A stretch of DNA of 64,000 nucleotides from Ascaris suum (Eukaryota; Nematoda; Chromadorea; Rhabditida; Ascarididae): the NCBI GenBank assembly GCA_013433145.1, contig CM024187.1, forward strand, positions 3,612,826 through 3,676,825. Reading direction: 5' to 3'. A program made the position numbers and the translations under genes. A model generated the notes under the pieces. The model worked only from the letters and a program-made list of their open reading frames with translations, was not told where the DNA came from and did not search any database. Below are positions 1 through 11,293 of this stretch, piece by piece (positions within the stretch are counted from its first letter, which is position 1; every line of letters starts with the position of its first letter).

Positions 1-450
1 GGTACCAACGAGAAACAATATGAATACAGAACTGAATTGTCGATAATGATTGAGAGGGTGGAACATCTGGCCCATATCAGTTCCTAGGAGAGGGCAAGGG
101 AACACGGTGAAATTATGAACTGTTGCGAAATTTTTTGTTCATTTTGCAGTCCCGTAGGATAAACTGTGTGAGCCGACTGTCTCAAGGTCCCTTTGTGCCT
201 CTCCCTTCGGTTTCACTGTGGTCCAGTTGCCGTACAACTTAATAACAGCGGATGACAACTCTTACTCTGTTCTCATCCGCATCCTATCCGTATTGGCTTC
301 CAGTTGTACACTGTCACAGTGTGAGGAGCAAAAAACGTTTAAAGGCCAAAAGAACAATTTGAGTTTTTCTTGTCTTTATTTGTCTTAGTGTGAAGGGTGA
401 TTATTGATTTTAAATTGATATGCTGTGTATTTGATGCGTTTGATTCAACG

Positions 451-913
451 TCACATATTTTTGATATTCACATCGAAGTGTTTTTCAGCATGGAGGGCCA
501 TCCGGAGGATCCGTTCAAGGATGAGCGTAAAGCGACGGCTTAAGCGATAGGCATTATTTGGATCGCTACCATTGATAGTCGCCAGCACGTCGCAGAGTTC
601 ACTTGGCGCAAATTTCCTTTTCTTATCTTTAATGGATAAATCGGATGTTTCACAAATGTGGATCTTTCCCACAGTCCAGCAGTACAGTTGCAAAGTTTAC
701 ACTTCTATTCCTTTATGAGATCAGCTGAAGATATCTGTGTGGTTTCACCTGTAGCTTTTCGAACCCATCAACTGCTTTGATGGTTTCTATCAGTTTAGAT
801 CCGTGAAATGATTTTATCAACTTTGATTGCACCCACTTACACCATAAATGAACCCCATGTATGATACTTTTGCATGCGCTATAGGAAGCGTTCCTTGCAG
901 TGAAGCAATCCAT
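451..913 (-). CDS. Unrecognised minus-strand open frames (possible exons)
   Basis: Two minus-strand frames lie end to end, 913–713 and then 693–451, in different reading frames. The second has protein-like composition (for example KRKFAPSELCDVLATINGSD and RRFTLILERILRMALH), while the first is lysine- and histidine-rich. I do not recognise either. They could be two exons of one gene split by a short intron, or a frameshifted remnant. No clear acceptor and donor pair joins them, and no start can be chosen. The rest of 1–2000 holds nothing else I can support. Confidence 0.2.
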
Positions 914-2020
914 ACTGCGAATTGCACAGAACAGACGGAGTGGCCTTATCCATAAATGGATAAATGAGTACGATTGAGGCTGTTGTTACATTAGCTATTT
1001 CGGCGTTACTGAGTGCTTTGTCATGGGACGTTAAAACTTTCGCTTAATAGCTGTCGACTGGAAACCTGCTGCATGTATATCTGCTCTGGAGATCTGCTCG
1101 ATCCAATTTCTGAGTTTTCATGGTGAATTATACAACCGTGTTAGCCAGTCTTAAACTTCAGCTTCCGGTCGCGAAGAGTCTGGTCACATCAATTCACCTG
1201 CTGCGAAGTTGTCAGAAGCACCGATGTTGTCAAAAGTTAGAGAATGTCGCAAATTTCATCAGACGCCTAAATCAATTATTGCAATTCTCGTCTTTTAAAA
1301 TGTCCCCATGGCTTATATGCCTGCGGTGATCGCTTCTCGTGCTGTTTTTATGTGTTTCATTTCAGATTTCTTGCGCATTCCATCGTCAGCGGTTGGGCGC
1401 GCAGCTATGATTTTCATCGCTTCTTTTATTGCATCTCTTTGGCCGTACGCACATACTTATGTCTATGTTTCTCCTGTATAGGACGCTGGAGAAAATAAAT
1501 AAAAATACGCTTCGTTTACAATGTTTCCATGGCGCGGGGCTTCTCAACTAACGACGATTCGACCATCTCTTTTGAAACTGAAATCTCTTCTGTATAATCT
1601 TAACGAAAGAATGAAAGGGATGTTGCGAGAGATAATTGGAAACGAGTTAGCATATGCTAGTTCAGCGTTATTGGAATGAATCTCTTACAAGTTCATCCAA
1701 CGTCGATGAAATGTATGAGCACTTTCTAGACTATATATAATGTTATCGACTGCCTGCGTACAAGAAAAAGACCCAGTGTCGGAGTCTTTCCCTTCTTACC
1801 TTCAGCATTCAAGTACAATAACATATTTCCCATGGTTAGGTGGACAAAAGTCGGGTGGGTTGGTGGTATTCATTTGATGTTCACATTGCAAGAAACCATC
1901 GCGCAGATTTGGTTGGAAACCGTGGCAAAACGTATGATATACGATAAAAAGGGATCAACGATAAGTTGAGAAGATGCTTCATAGTGCATCTTTAAAAAAA
2001 AAGGCGTTCTTTCGGCAGTT

Positions 2021-2850
2021 ATGGGAGGACCGGCTAAAATGCAACATGCTTGCAGACAAACTACTCCTCGAAGTATTTCCGTCGAAGACAGCGGTGTGCA
2101 GCAGGATGTTCATCTAATCTGCAACAAACATCTGAGTTTTGCTGATATCGGTGCTAGCTCAGTGCTCAAGGCTGTTCATGCAGTGCCTAGCAACGTTTCA
2201 CCCACACTAGATGCTATCCCATTCCTGTTGCCCAAACGCGTCGCAAAAGCAATTCGTCGTTTAATATTTTTTAAAAGCTGCCTTCCTGAAATTTTTGAAA
2301 TTAACGTCAGAAATTTTGTCAATGAGCGCTTTCCATACAATGGTCTTTTTCCTCCTAATTTTCTTGGCTTTGTGAAGGAAAAGCTCACAGTTTTATAACG
2401 AATTTCTTGTCGGAATTATTGGCCAACTGCGATGAATGAGCATAACCAAACGGTGTTATTTGTTCGGATGATGCAGAAGCATTCGCTATTACTAACCATC
2501 AAAAGTTTTTGCATAAGCTTAAGTCTTATGACATTAAGGGATATATATTGCACCTGATTAAATCCTTCCCTCCTAACCGCTTTTTTTCCGGAATAGCATA
2601 TCGTCTGAGTGCTTTCTTCTTTAAAATGGTTCTATTTCGATTAATTTTGAAGTGCGACTTGTTTTCCTTTCGTTTAGCAAATGTACTTCCGTTCCTCGAC
2701 TGGAGCTTAACGTTTTGCTAAGGGAAAAAACACGAGTACACTGCTTAATCTTATCCACTCTCCGATTCATGTCCACTAAACCTCTTTATCTGTGGAAAAC
2801 TGATGTTCATACCTCCCTATCCACCGTGGGTGACGGGTGATCCGTAAGTT
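2021..2850 (+). mobile_element. Decayed non-LTR retrotransposon (LINE) reverse-transcriptase remnant
   Basis: The frame at 2021–2398 contains VLKAVHAVPSNVSPTLDAIP followed by FLLPKRVAKAIRRLIFF. This matches the LINE reverse-transcriptase block usually written V-x-K-A-L-x-x-L-x-x-N-x-S-P-G-x-D-G-I-P. The frame at 2509 continues with HKLKSYDIKGYILHLIKSFP, the family's K-L-K-S-Y-G-I-x-G-x-L-L-x-W-I block. A third frame near 2690 has a worn version of the S-G-V-P-Q-G-S-V-L-G-P block. The blocks are in the right order, but stops and frame changes separate them and the YxDD active site is not visible. This is a dead copy, probably of the CR1/RTE/jockey type. Confidence 0.6.
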
Positions 2851-3159
2851 CTAATTTCCATGTAAAGCCACGAGTATTGTTCCGCTGTGAGTGCTTGTGG
2901 TGGCAGCGAGAGTGTGAGACATACGAGTCGACATTTTTGTCAATAGGGGCGCAGCATGTTTTCACTTCATTTTTCCCACCGTCTTCATATCTGCTTTGCC
3001 CCTCTTTATCACACTCTGAGTGCCTCTCAGCGGTGGCTTTTCGGGCGTTAAATGCTGGTCAACAATCAACGGCTATGCGGGATCGAGGAAAGCAACATAG
3101 CACGCTCAGCACTCGCAAAACAGGGCGAAACCATGCTGCCCTACCAGCCTGGGTTACTG

Positions 3160-3460
3160 TAGATCAGGTTTTACGTCACTGCAAATGTTATGACGTAGTT
3201 GATGACATCATGCTAACATACCTAAGCGATGTTGTAAGTCGGTGCACATTTTTGGACGTCTTTTTTTGCATCATGACTTCACACTGCCCTATGAGTTACT
3301 GCGAGACGTTGATGACGGAGCCTGTAATGAAGATGCCATGATGCCATACTTTCAACAAACTTAAGCCGTCACCGATAGTGATATCATCTTCTGGCCGTGA
3401 CGTCACCTTCCTAAGGATGACGTCATGGCTTCTTGGTGCAAGTTGATACGATCTTTGACG
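3160..3460. repeat. Cluster of TGACGTCA / TGACATCA motifs, probably a worn tandem repeat
   Basis: Two perfect palindromes TGACGTCA occur at 3398–3405 and 3418–3425. Near matches (TACGTCA, ATGACGTAG, TGATGACATCAT, GATATCATC) recur over about 300 bp on both sides. The spacing is irregular and the intervening sequence is loosely similar, so this may be an eroded tandem repeat rather than a regulatory module. The octamer is the consensus CREB/ATF site, so binding is possible but not shown. Confidence 0.4.
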
Positions 3461-3827
3461 ATGATGTCCTTTCGCTGTCACCATTGACCACTCAGCCACT
3501 TTACTGATGTTCACATAACAATGTTATATCATCCATTATTACCGGTTAGCACCAATTTCCAGCGATCGATAAAGTCGCTTTTAATCGTTCTTGATGAAGA
3601 CACAGCATTTTCAGCAGTGACACCGTGTTATTGTACCAGTATTACCGCTGGCCAGCAACATTCCCAACAATGATATCACTTTCAGGATGATTACACATCA
3701 CTTCTCCACCAGTGAGGTAGAGTTCTGTCGACTGTCAAAGCTAACAAGTTGAGGCATTTCCAAGAAAAAGTTTTTATGGTGAAAGAGCTGTAAAAGAAAC
3801 AAGACAGCGGCGTACTACCAGGGAGCA

Positions 3828-4110
3828 CTACGAAGAACAAGCTGTTCGGCGCCGTATACTGCTAATATCTAACATTGGCGTCCAAGAATTGCATTTGTCC
3901 AAACACCTCTTCCAGTCGATGAACCATTCGGTGGTGCTGCTTCTTATCTTTAGGATGCGTTCAATTTTGTATTTGGTTGACGCATCGATTTTTACATCCG
4001 AGATGTTGTCCGGCGTAGACGCTTGTAGTGGTCCATGCTCTCCCTCGGAGCAATCGATTCGTATGTGGCGAATTGCCATTTGCGTAAACGTCGGACAATG
4101 AAAAGTTTTG
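3828..4110 (-). pseudogene. Chromodomain fragment, probably the C-terminus of a dead transposon integrase
   Basis: Read on the minus strand, the frame ending at 3828 contains YKIERILKIRSSTTEW followed by WKRCLDKCNSWTPMLDI. The pattern Y-x-[IV]-E-x-I-L-x-x-R ... W-K-x ... N-S-W-x-P is the chromodomain fold signature. Integrases of chromoviral Gypsy elements and of Maverick/Polinton elements carry such a domain at the C-terminus. The N-S-W-x-P ending resembles the Maverick type most, which is inference. No start codon, integrase core or terminal repeat was found next to it. A host chromodomain exon is the alternative. Confidence 0.45.
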
Positions 4111-4374
4111 CCCCTAAATTTGAACCCAATCTGAAGGGTATTTTTGTGTTGCGATGTGAATGTTGTCGGTGGCAGCTTTTCTTGCTTAGTGAAATGCCAC
4201 TTGCATGGCTTATTCTTCCTTTAGTTCCTTTAGAACTGTCTTCAGTAACGTCGATGAGCGCATCTTGATGGCATTTGATGTGGATTAGTTAATCTTGAAA
4301 ACAACACTGTCAATCACGTCTATCCATCCGAAAGATTTTAGATTCATTGTTCGATGTCCAGTGGAAAGTTTATG

Positions 4375-4460
4375 CCCAAAGGTGGACGAACTCGTGATAT
4401 TTGCTTATCGGGCGAATGCTCTGCTACTGAGCTACTATGACCAGTTCCACCCGCTGATAT
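4375..4460 (-). tRNA. tRNA-like remnant (pseudo-tRNA or SINE A-box), not functional
   Basis: The minus strand reads TAGCTCAGTAGCAGAGCATT, a good RNA polymerase III A-box with a pairing D-stem (GCTC/GAGC). A plausible 5-bp anticodon stem with one mismatch and a 7-nt loop (CCGATAA) follows. A weak B-box-like AGTTCGTCC comes about 30 nt later. The T-stem does not pair, the acceptor stem is not closed and position 33 is not T. It is a fossil or tRNA-derived SINE piece at best. Confidence 0.22.
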
Positions 4461-4499
4461 TTTTTGCCTGCTTCGTGCCACTATAATTCCCACATAATG

Positions 4500-6500
4500 C
4501 AAAACGCCTAAGGAGCATATAACTCAAACAATTAGAGTGGAAGAGGTACTAGCAGGATAGAATGCTTTATGGTTAATGTCGTCTAGATATTTTATTCTAT
4601 CTCAGGCTTAGATGAAACCATTCTCAAGTTATTTTTTGCGGTTAAGCCAAACTAAAATAGTTATTTGTCTTAAGTGATATTATAGCCGTGGATTTGGATC
4701 CAGTTAAACATCGTCCCAAGTCCAGTCTTCATTAAAAAAAAGATATTTTCGAATATAGTTGGTTGCTTCAAATAGCTTCTATGATCATCCACCAAATTTT
4801 TATATATAATTGATCATCGTCTGCCTTTATGAGTTACACATTTCATCTATGCTATCTGTTTTTTAAATGGCAATGAGGAGCAATCTATTTGAGAATTTTG
4901 CTGTCGTTATAGCATCTGCATAATCCTTTTGCAAACAACTTCTCCATGATCAATCTGAATTGAAGACGAATATTGAGTTGAATGCGATATTTAGCATAAA
5001 CTACTTTTGCTTTCCCATGAAAAGTTCTTAGTTAAAGGGTTAATCAGCACAAATTTTGAATATACATTAAAACAAACAAATATATGGGTATAGCCACTAT
5101 TATACCTTTTAATTCATGCAACTTCGCTGAAGTCGTATTGTGCTAATGCATCTATAGGCGATTGACTTATTCGAAATTCATTGTTTTCTTTTCACGTAAA
5201 GCGCACCCGAGTTTATACAGCAAGTATACTTGAAAAATTTTCTTCGACATGCAATAGAGGCATTTATTTTTCTCGCTCAACAAAATGAATTATCAACGTG
5301 CCTCATTGAAGAATGCTGAGCTCCAAATGCGATCTAGAATATATTTTGCAAATTTTTACGCGTAGTTTATTATCAACTGTCTTTGTAAGTCATAAGTACC
5401 ATCTATGCTCTCTATGTTTTCTATGGATGATTGAGAATCATTGACTGATTAACCTCTGTGAACAGGTGTTTTGTTAGATTCCCTCGACATTAGTTCTTTT
5501 CCGTGTTTCCTAAACAGTATATCGTCAGCTATAGCACTCTACTATACAATTTTAGCAGTGAACCGATAGCCAGGTGGTGTCCTTTCCGGAACTTAATAAG
5601 CGTTAACATTGGCATTAATATTATTAGCGATCGGGTACGCTTCTTCATTTACAGTTTCGCGCATATCACTCAATTTCAGCCTTAAATCTTCTTCAGTTAT
5701 TTGTGAAAGTTTCTGAGCTTAGGGATATTCTCAGGTGGAAGTGTCTCTTCGAATACAGAAAATATGGCAGCAGATAAATTTTGTGTCGAAAAAGCCATTC
5801 AACGGACATTTAGTGCTGCCTTTTCGTTTTCGGCGATGACTTTTGTTCGTCCATGTGCCTCTTCAACGGTATTTTTTCATCATAATAACATTTAATAATG
5901 GGGTCGACATCGATGCATCCACTTGCTCGAATTTCTCCAATAACTGACTCTATTTCCGCTTCATGTAACACCGTCGGATCAAAAAATAGTGAAGGCAAAT
6001 TCGATATCACCTGCGTTGTTGTGCTCATTTTCGAAATAACAAGCGACAAATGCTCTCATGAGTGATGGTCGAATTGTTGATATGGTTCATCATAGGCTAT
6101 CAGTTTGTTTAGTAGATTCTCTCGTTTAGGTAAAATAAGCATTAACGAAATATTTGACCGAGCAACCGTCTTTGTCCGCATATACTTCATATTTCAGGCG
6201 CGATATTTGCTGAAGATCTACACTGTTTCTATTGGACCTCCGAAATGTAACTGTTACAGAGCAAAAATTTTGAAATGATTTCAACGAATTTGCGCACAGT
6301 CTCTTTTCCTCTCTTAGAGCTTAAATGTTGAAAAAACATTCCTTAGCGACGTATCGGTTTGAATTCGCGAATGCGCAGATATCCTTCCGAGATTTTAGTC
6401 GTTCTTCCAATATTTCCTTTTACTGTCGCAGAAAATTTTTGCTGAACATGTCGGTACAAAGGCGCATATCGTTGTGCGTAAATAGTTACACATTAGCCCT
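4500..6500. other. AT-rich stretch without a supportable gene
   Basis: I see only short frames with no family match and no chain of splice sites. A minus-strand frame at 6049–5810 is rich in S, T and K but has no recognisable motif. Nothing else could be supported. Confidence 0.5.
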
Positions 6501-6504
6501 GAAG

Positions 6505-6835
6505 AACTACTTGGGTCAAAGATCGGGTTGTCTGAGATTGGAGTAGGTCGCCGGCTGGGGCCTCTCCAGATTGGAGCCTGCTCGGCACCGAGAGTTATCC
6601 GTGACTGAAGCACCTCTGAGACTGCAGTCGGACCGAGACGAGGGCCTGCTCGAGATTTGTACCCGTCCGTTTTTGACGCCTTTGCCTGGGATTCGAGCCT
6701 TTTCCTGACTGATGCGAGTCCTGGGCTGGGGTCTGCTTGAGGTTGCAGCCAATCCGGGATAGCGGCCTTTCGGAGACTGGGATCCGTTCGAGGTTGAGGC
6801 TAACGTAAGATTGAGGCATCTCGAGCAAATGTTCT
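6505..6835. repeat. GC-rich degenerate short tandem repeat (minisatellite-like)
   Basis: A GC-rich island in an AT-rich setting is built from loosely repeated pieces of about 16–35 bp. The recurring core resembles CTGAGATTGGAG / CCAGATTGGAGCCTG / CTGAGACTGCAGTCG / CGGAGACTGGGATCCG. Because of the repetition, the minus strand translates into overlapping frames with recurring S-N-L-E/R-like units. No copy is intact, so the number of units and the period cannot be fixed by eye. Confidence 0.45.
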
Positions 6836-6839
6836 GCTC

Positions 6840-9800
6840 CTATGTGCCGTTAAGACTGCTGCAGAAGCGAAATGTGTCTTCCAAAATATTCATGCTCCAG
6901 TCAAACTTATTTTCGTTCCAAACCAGCTCATCTACTAAAGAGCAGGTGACTTGCTTTTATGTTATTTAAAATGGCGAGAAGTTAATGCACAGAAATTATC
7001 CACATTTGAGAGTGCGAAAACGGTTTTGATCTGCAAAAGTGTCGTTGCATTTGCGCAAAAGTGTCGGGCAAAGCAACGAGCTGCGTGGTATATGTGCCAC
7101 AAAAAAAGATATAAAAGTGAGTTCTTCTGCGCTAGTTTGCTATTGCTCTCGGTAGTGGACGTGTTGTGCGTATGGTTGGTGCTTTATGTTTTCGCAGTAG
7201 GAGATGGGTGGAGGTGAGGTTTCTCTCGTGAGGTGGAGAGGTACATTCATGTTGCTAATATTTGCGAGGTTTCTTTTGAGTTTCTGCGGACGATCGTAGT
7301 AATTATTGTGCTTCGTGCATTCAATCTTCTTTGACATCTTCTTGTTTAAGCAGGTTGACTTGAGATCGCGTTTTGCGTATTGCGTTTGTGCAGCGCCACT
7401 ACCCGCAACCCCGTCTAACCTTCTATTTTCTTCCACGAAAAGCTATTTCGAGAAGGTTGCTCGCCCGGGCGATTTTAACGTTCTAATGCCGTTTTCTTCT
7501 CTGCAAACTGCAGTCCTGTTGCATTGCAGTAGCATCATGCCTTGCGTGGGAATGAAAAACATAGTTGAGGTCGAGTGTTTAGCCTCTACCGCGCTCTCTT
7601 GCATCCGTCAGTGCGTATATGTGTATATGGGTTGCGTATCTGCTCATCCGATGACTGCAGTTCGACAAGAAAGAAAGCTACGGCAATAAGGTTGCGGAGT
7701 TTACTGGAGTCGGAATGATGTCTGAGCGGTTTCATGGTGATTTTTACAAGACACAGAGCACTGTACATCCTGTGGGGAAAAAATGAATTATTTTACTTGA
7801 AGGTCGGCACGGTCGCACAAGACTGAGCATTACCTTTGTTTTTGAAGAGAGTGTTACCGGTTGACCTGATGGGCTAAGTTACAAAAAGCATGTATCGTGT
7901 TAATTAGCATTTCCTATGCTCAATTAGGCGAACAAATAACTTGGCGATTTCGATAAAAACCAAGAACCACTGAGTTTTGACGAGGGAGATCTCTTCATTC
8001 TACTATCCTTTGATGAAAACGGTAGAATGGAGCGCCACTTTTGTGAACCCCACTCTATACTACTTCGCAAACTAGAAAGCATATAAACCAGAACGTTGAC
8101 ATGCTTCATATACGGTGAGGACTGGTGCGGTTATGCTTTCAAGAACGCTCAACTCAAATTAAACAGTTTCCCATGCAAAAATTTGCTTTTTTTTTCGGCT
8201 TTCTATTCTCTTTTAAGGGGGTTTGCATTATCGAGATGAAGCAAGAATTGGCAAGGTCAGGTTTTTGTTGGGAGTGTTTTCGAATACATCAGAAAATTTA
8301 GTATACCATTGCTTTTCCCTGACGAGACAGTTTCTTGAGTCGTGGCGCGCGAACTACCTGAGCACCAACTTTGCACTGAGCGTTGTCGGGACCTTCTAAC
8401 ACTAGCAGTGCTTTGCAAAAGAATTATTGGAGATATGTTTCAATGTGGCAGTTTTTTCGGATTTGTGCTTAGCATCTCACAAAACCTCATTTGGATCAAT
8501 CTTAAGGCTCATTCGATTGACTCCTGCATTTCCAGTGAGTACTAATAGCTTACCATACTGAAACTGAGATGGAAGCAACCGCAAAGGTGAGACGGCTTTA
8601 TAATGGCAAGGCGAATGGCTGTTAAACGGAAATAGACCGTCGGCGATCTTGAATTGTCGATTTTTATTTCGTTGTAGGTCATAGATGTTTTATGAAGGGA
8701 GTAGTAAGAAAGCGATAAATGGTGTGTTCGATGTTTGAACGATCGTTTGTTGCGTTTGTTAGTCGCTGCTTGTTCACTAAGAACACTTTCAACCAATTCA
8801 TGGTGTAAGCTATTTGTTTTACTCATGTTTATAAATATTGCAGGCGAATTAGTCGATAAGACCCAATTCCACCGCTAGCAGAATAATTGGATTCATCTTG
8901 CAACAAGTGCGTTTTATTTATTCAATTAAAGGTATTTATTGTGCTAGGCGCAGGTATAAGTTGCAATGAAAATACCTCTGAGAGCAGTTAACTAACAAAC
9001 GAAATGTGACCATTACAAAAATGGAAAATGCATGTGACTATTGCTAATAAAAAAAAACGCACCTAAGATGTGTGCTGTGTTGCGTTCATTGAATCGCAAC
9101 GTCCTGTTAAACACTAAACGACATCTTGGTGGCGGATATGGTGATACAATTGATATAGCTGCAGTGCGTTCGTGTTGAGTAAATTATGAACAAGTGCATA
9201 TTTATTATCGGATGGCTCAGACTATCTCTTGCGTGATCGTCCTGAAAGAGCTTCGTAGCAAGCTTCCTTGGGATGGAAAAGGAAGTGGAGGCTTCACTTT
9301 ACAGAGTCACGGATTGAGTATCTGTAATATTTTTGTGTATGTGACAGTGCGTTGTGAAGTGACATGGAGAACGTGCCACAAACAGTAAAATAATGCGAGT
9401 TTCGTCAAAAGCGGAAGCACAAGTAGATCAGTGATTATGATCGATTTCGCCACAATAGCTTCAGTATCACAGCCGTGTGTTATTTTACTTTTATGAAACT
9501 GCTTCAAATGACAGTTTCACTTGATTTAGTTGAATGATTATTCATAGGCGATCGCACTTCCTCTTGCCTTCACCAAAAACATCCATGGCAAGTAAATCTT
9601 TTTTTGTGCACTTTAGACGCGTTTTCGCTCCACTCAGGAGGTTTTTTCGTCCTCACTCATGTCTTTTCATTTTGCTCGGAATGGATTCACAGAACTATTT
9701 TCCGTTTATTACACTCTTCTTTCCGTTTTATTTTCATAGAACTTACTTGTTACAAAAAATTGAATTACTTTTACTAAGTTTTTTTCTGATTCTTCGTTTG

Positions 9801-10240
9801 TAATGCGATAAAAGTACAACGAAGCAAGATGAGGGTGGTTTTATGAGTGTGCTTAAAGCGCGAGTGGGTGTGAGAGAGTTTCGAAGACGTTCGGATGGAT
9901 TTCAAGAATGGATATGGAGAAGTAATGACCCGAGCAATAAGTACGTAAAATTATTGGCGCCATCACTCCGGTTAAATTCAGTGATTGCTCAGAATGCAGC
10001 CCACCTTCATCGATAGAGGAATTCGTGCACATTGATGGAGAAAATGCTTCTTGAATGGTTCACTTTAGCGTCAACTTCTGTCTATCAAAATTCAAGCTCG
10101 AAAGTACCAACTTCAGTAATGGCTCTAACTAGAAATCATCGACCTCATCGATAACCACTGTTGACTTTCCCCTCTCCCGAATAGGTGACGTCCGATTGTA
10201 ATATAGAAAATATGAGAAGATAAAAACACCAGTTTCGAGG
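6840..10240. other. No supportable gene; scattered unrecognised frames
   Basis: The largest frames are 7306–7689 (plus, 127 residues) and 7436–7140 (minus, 98 residues), which overlap and have no recognisable domain. A TATAAAAG-like element lies near 7110. I could not find splice chains, signal peptides or family motifs that would raise any frame above background. Confidence 0.4.
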
Positions 10241-10519
10241 TTTAAAAATTGTTCAGGAGAATTTACTTCCGAACCGTTTTGGGTCTCAAAATGGAGTGTC
10301 AGCAGTTTTACTTTAATCCCAATTCATTATTTAATCATTCCGGGCAAACGACTTGTTCGCTTTATGTCCGCATACCACCGCAGATCTGCTTTAATCAATT
10401 TTTACCTGTTTGTGGAATGCATGGCGATATTTTTCGTTTAAAGGGAAGAAGCGCACACATGTTTCAGTGGCGACTCGCTTACTATCTAAGCCACCACTTT
10501 CGCAAAGGAAGAGGTGTAA

Positions 10520-10625
10520 AGCGATGGGCGCAACTAATACCAGCGTTGCCGCGATCGCCGAAGTGTCATCGATTGCCACCGGAACTGAGTCGAAAGTCTG
10601 CGATTTCGTTCCCATTTTGTGATCA
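10520..10625. other. GC-rich segment with start codons on both strands; possible first exon
   Basis: This CpG-bearing stretch is open on both strands. On the plus strand an ATG at 10525 begins MGATNTSVAAIAEVSS. On the minus strand an ATG at 10615 begins MGTKSQTFDSVPVAIDD and could splice at a GTATTA donor near 10543. Either could be a first coding exon, of the WDR62-like gene or of a minus-strand gene, or it may be promoter DNA. Nothing in the sequence decides between them. Confidence 0.2.
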
Positions 10626-10639
10626 CTGAGGCTGGATTA

Positions 10640-11280
10640 TCATTCACGAGTATTTTTTGAGCAATACGCTTAATTTCCATCGCATATTTCCTTTTGTCAC
10701 GCACAAGCGCTTCGAATTTCGTTGGTTTTATTGAGGTTTATGTGCAGTTTTTACATTAAAAGTTGCGTCAATAAAGGACGCTTATTAATGTCTACGCATT
10801 TTGCTGGCAGTTCGTTAGCCGTGCAACGTTGTCGTCGACAGGACTGTAAGGACTCTTGGCGAAGTCAACATAGTACTGTTACAGAGAAGCAGTTTTGAAA
10901 GCTGTCATATCGCTGCAAAGAGCAAGCCAAGAACAGATTATACTGAACGTGTTTAGGAAGCCTGAACAAGTGCTTTGCAGTAAAGATCTCTAAAGTGCAA
11001 CAGAATAAGCACGCGAAGGTTATTGAACTGTAGAAGGTTTTTTGTGAACACTGGAATTATTATGAGATTATTGCAGATCACAGGCATTAGAATAGGGTCA
11101 AGTCACTCATGGAATACGCACGCAAATACTAGAGCGGTTAATGAACTTTTCTTCAAGTTGAACGGTGGCAAAAGTTTGTTCTGTTGATTTTCATGCTCGC
11201 GTAAAATGCATACTCGCAGGGATAGGCTTAGATTTGTTTGGCAATGGGGTAACTTTAGTAGTTTATATCAAATGAATGAT
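10640..11280. other. Gap without recognised gene
   Basis: No frame longer than background and no recognisable repeat was seen here. Confidence 0.4.
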
Positions 11281-11293
11281 GTTAGCTCTGTAG

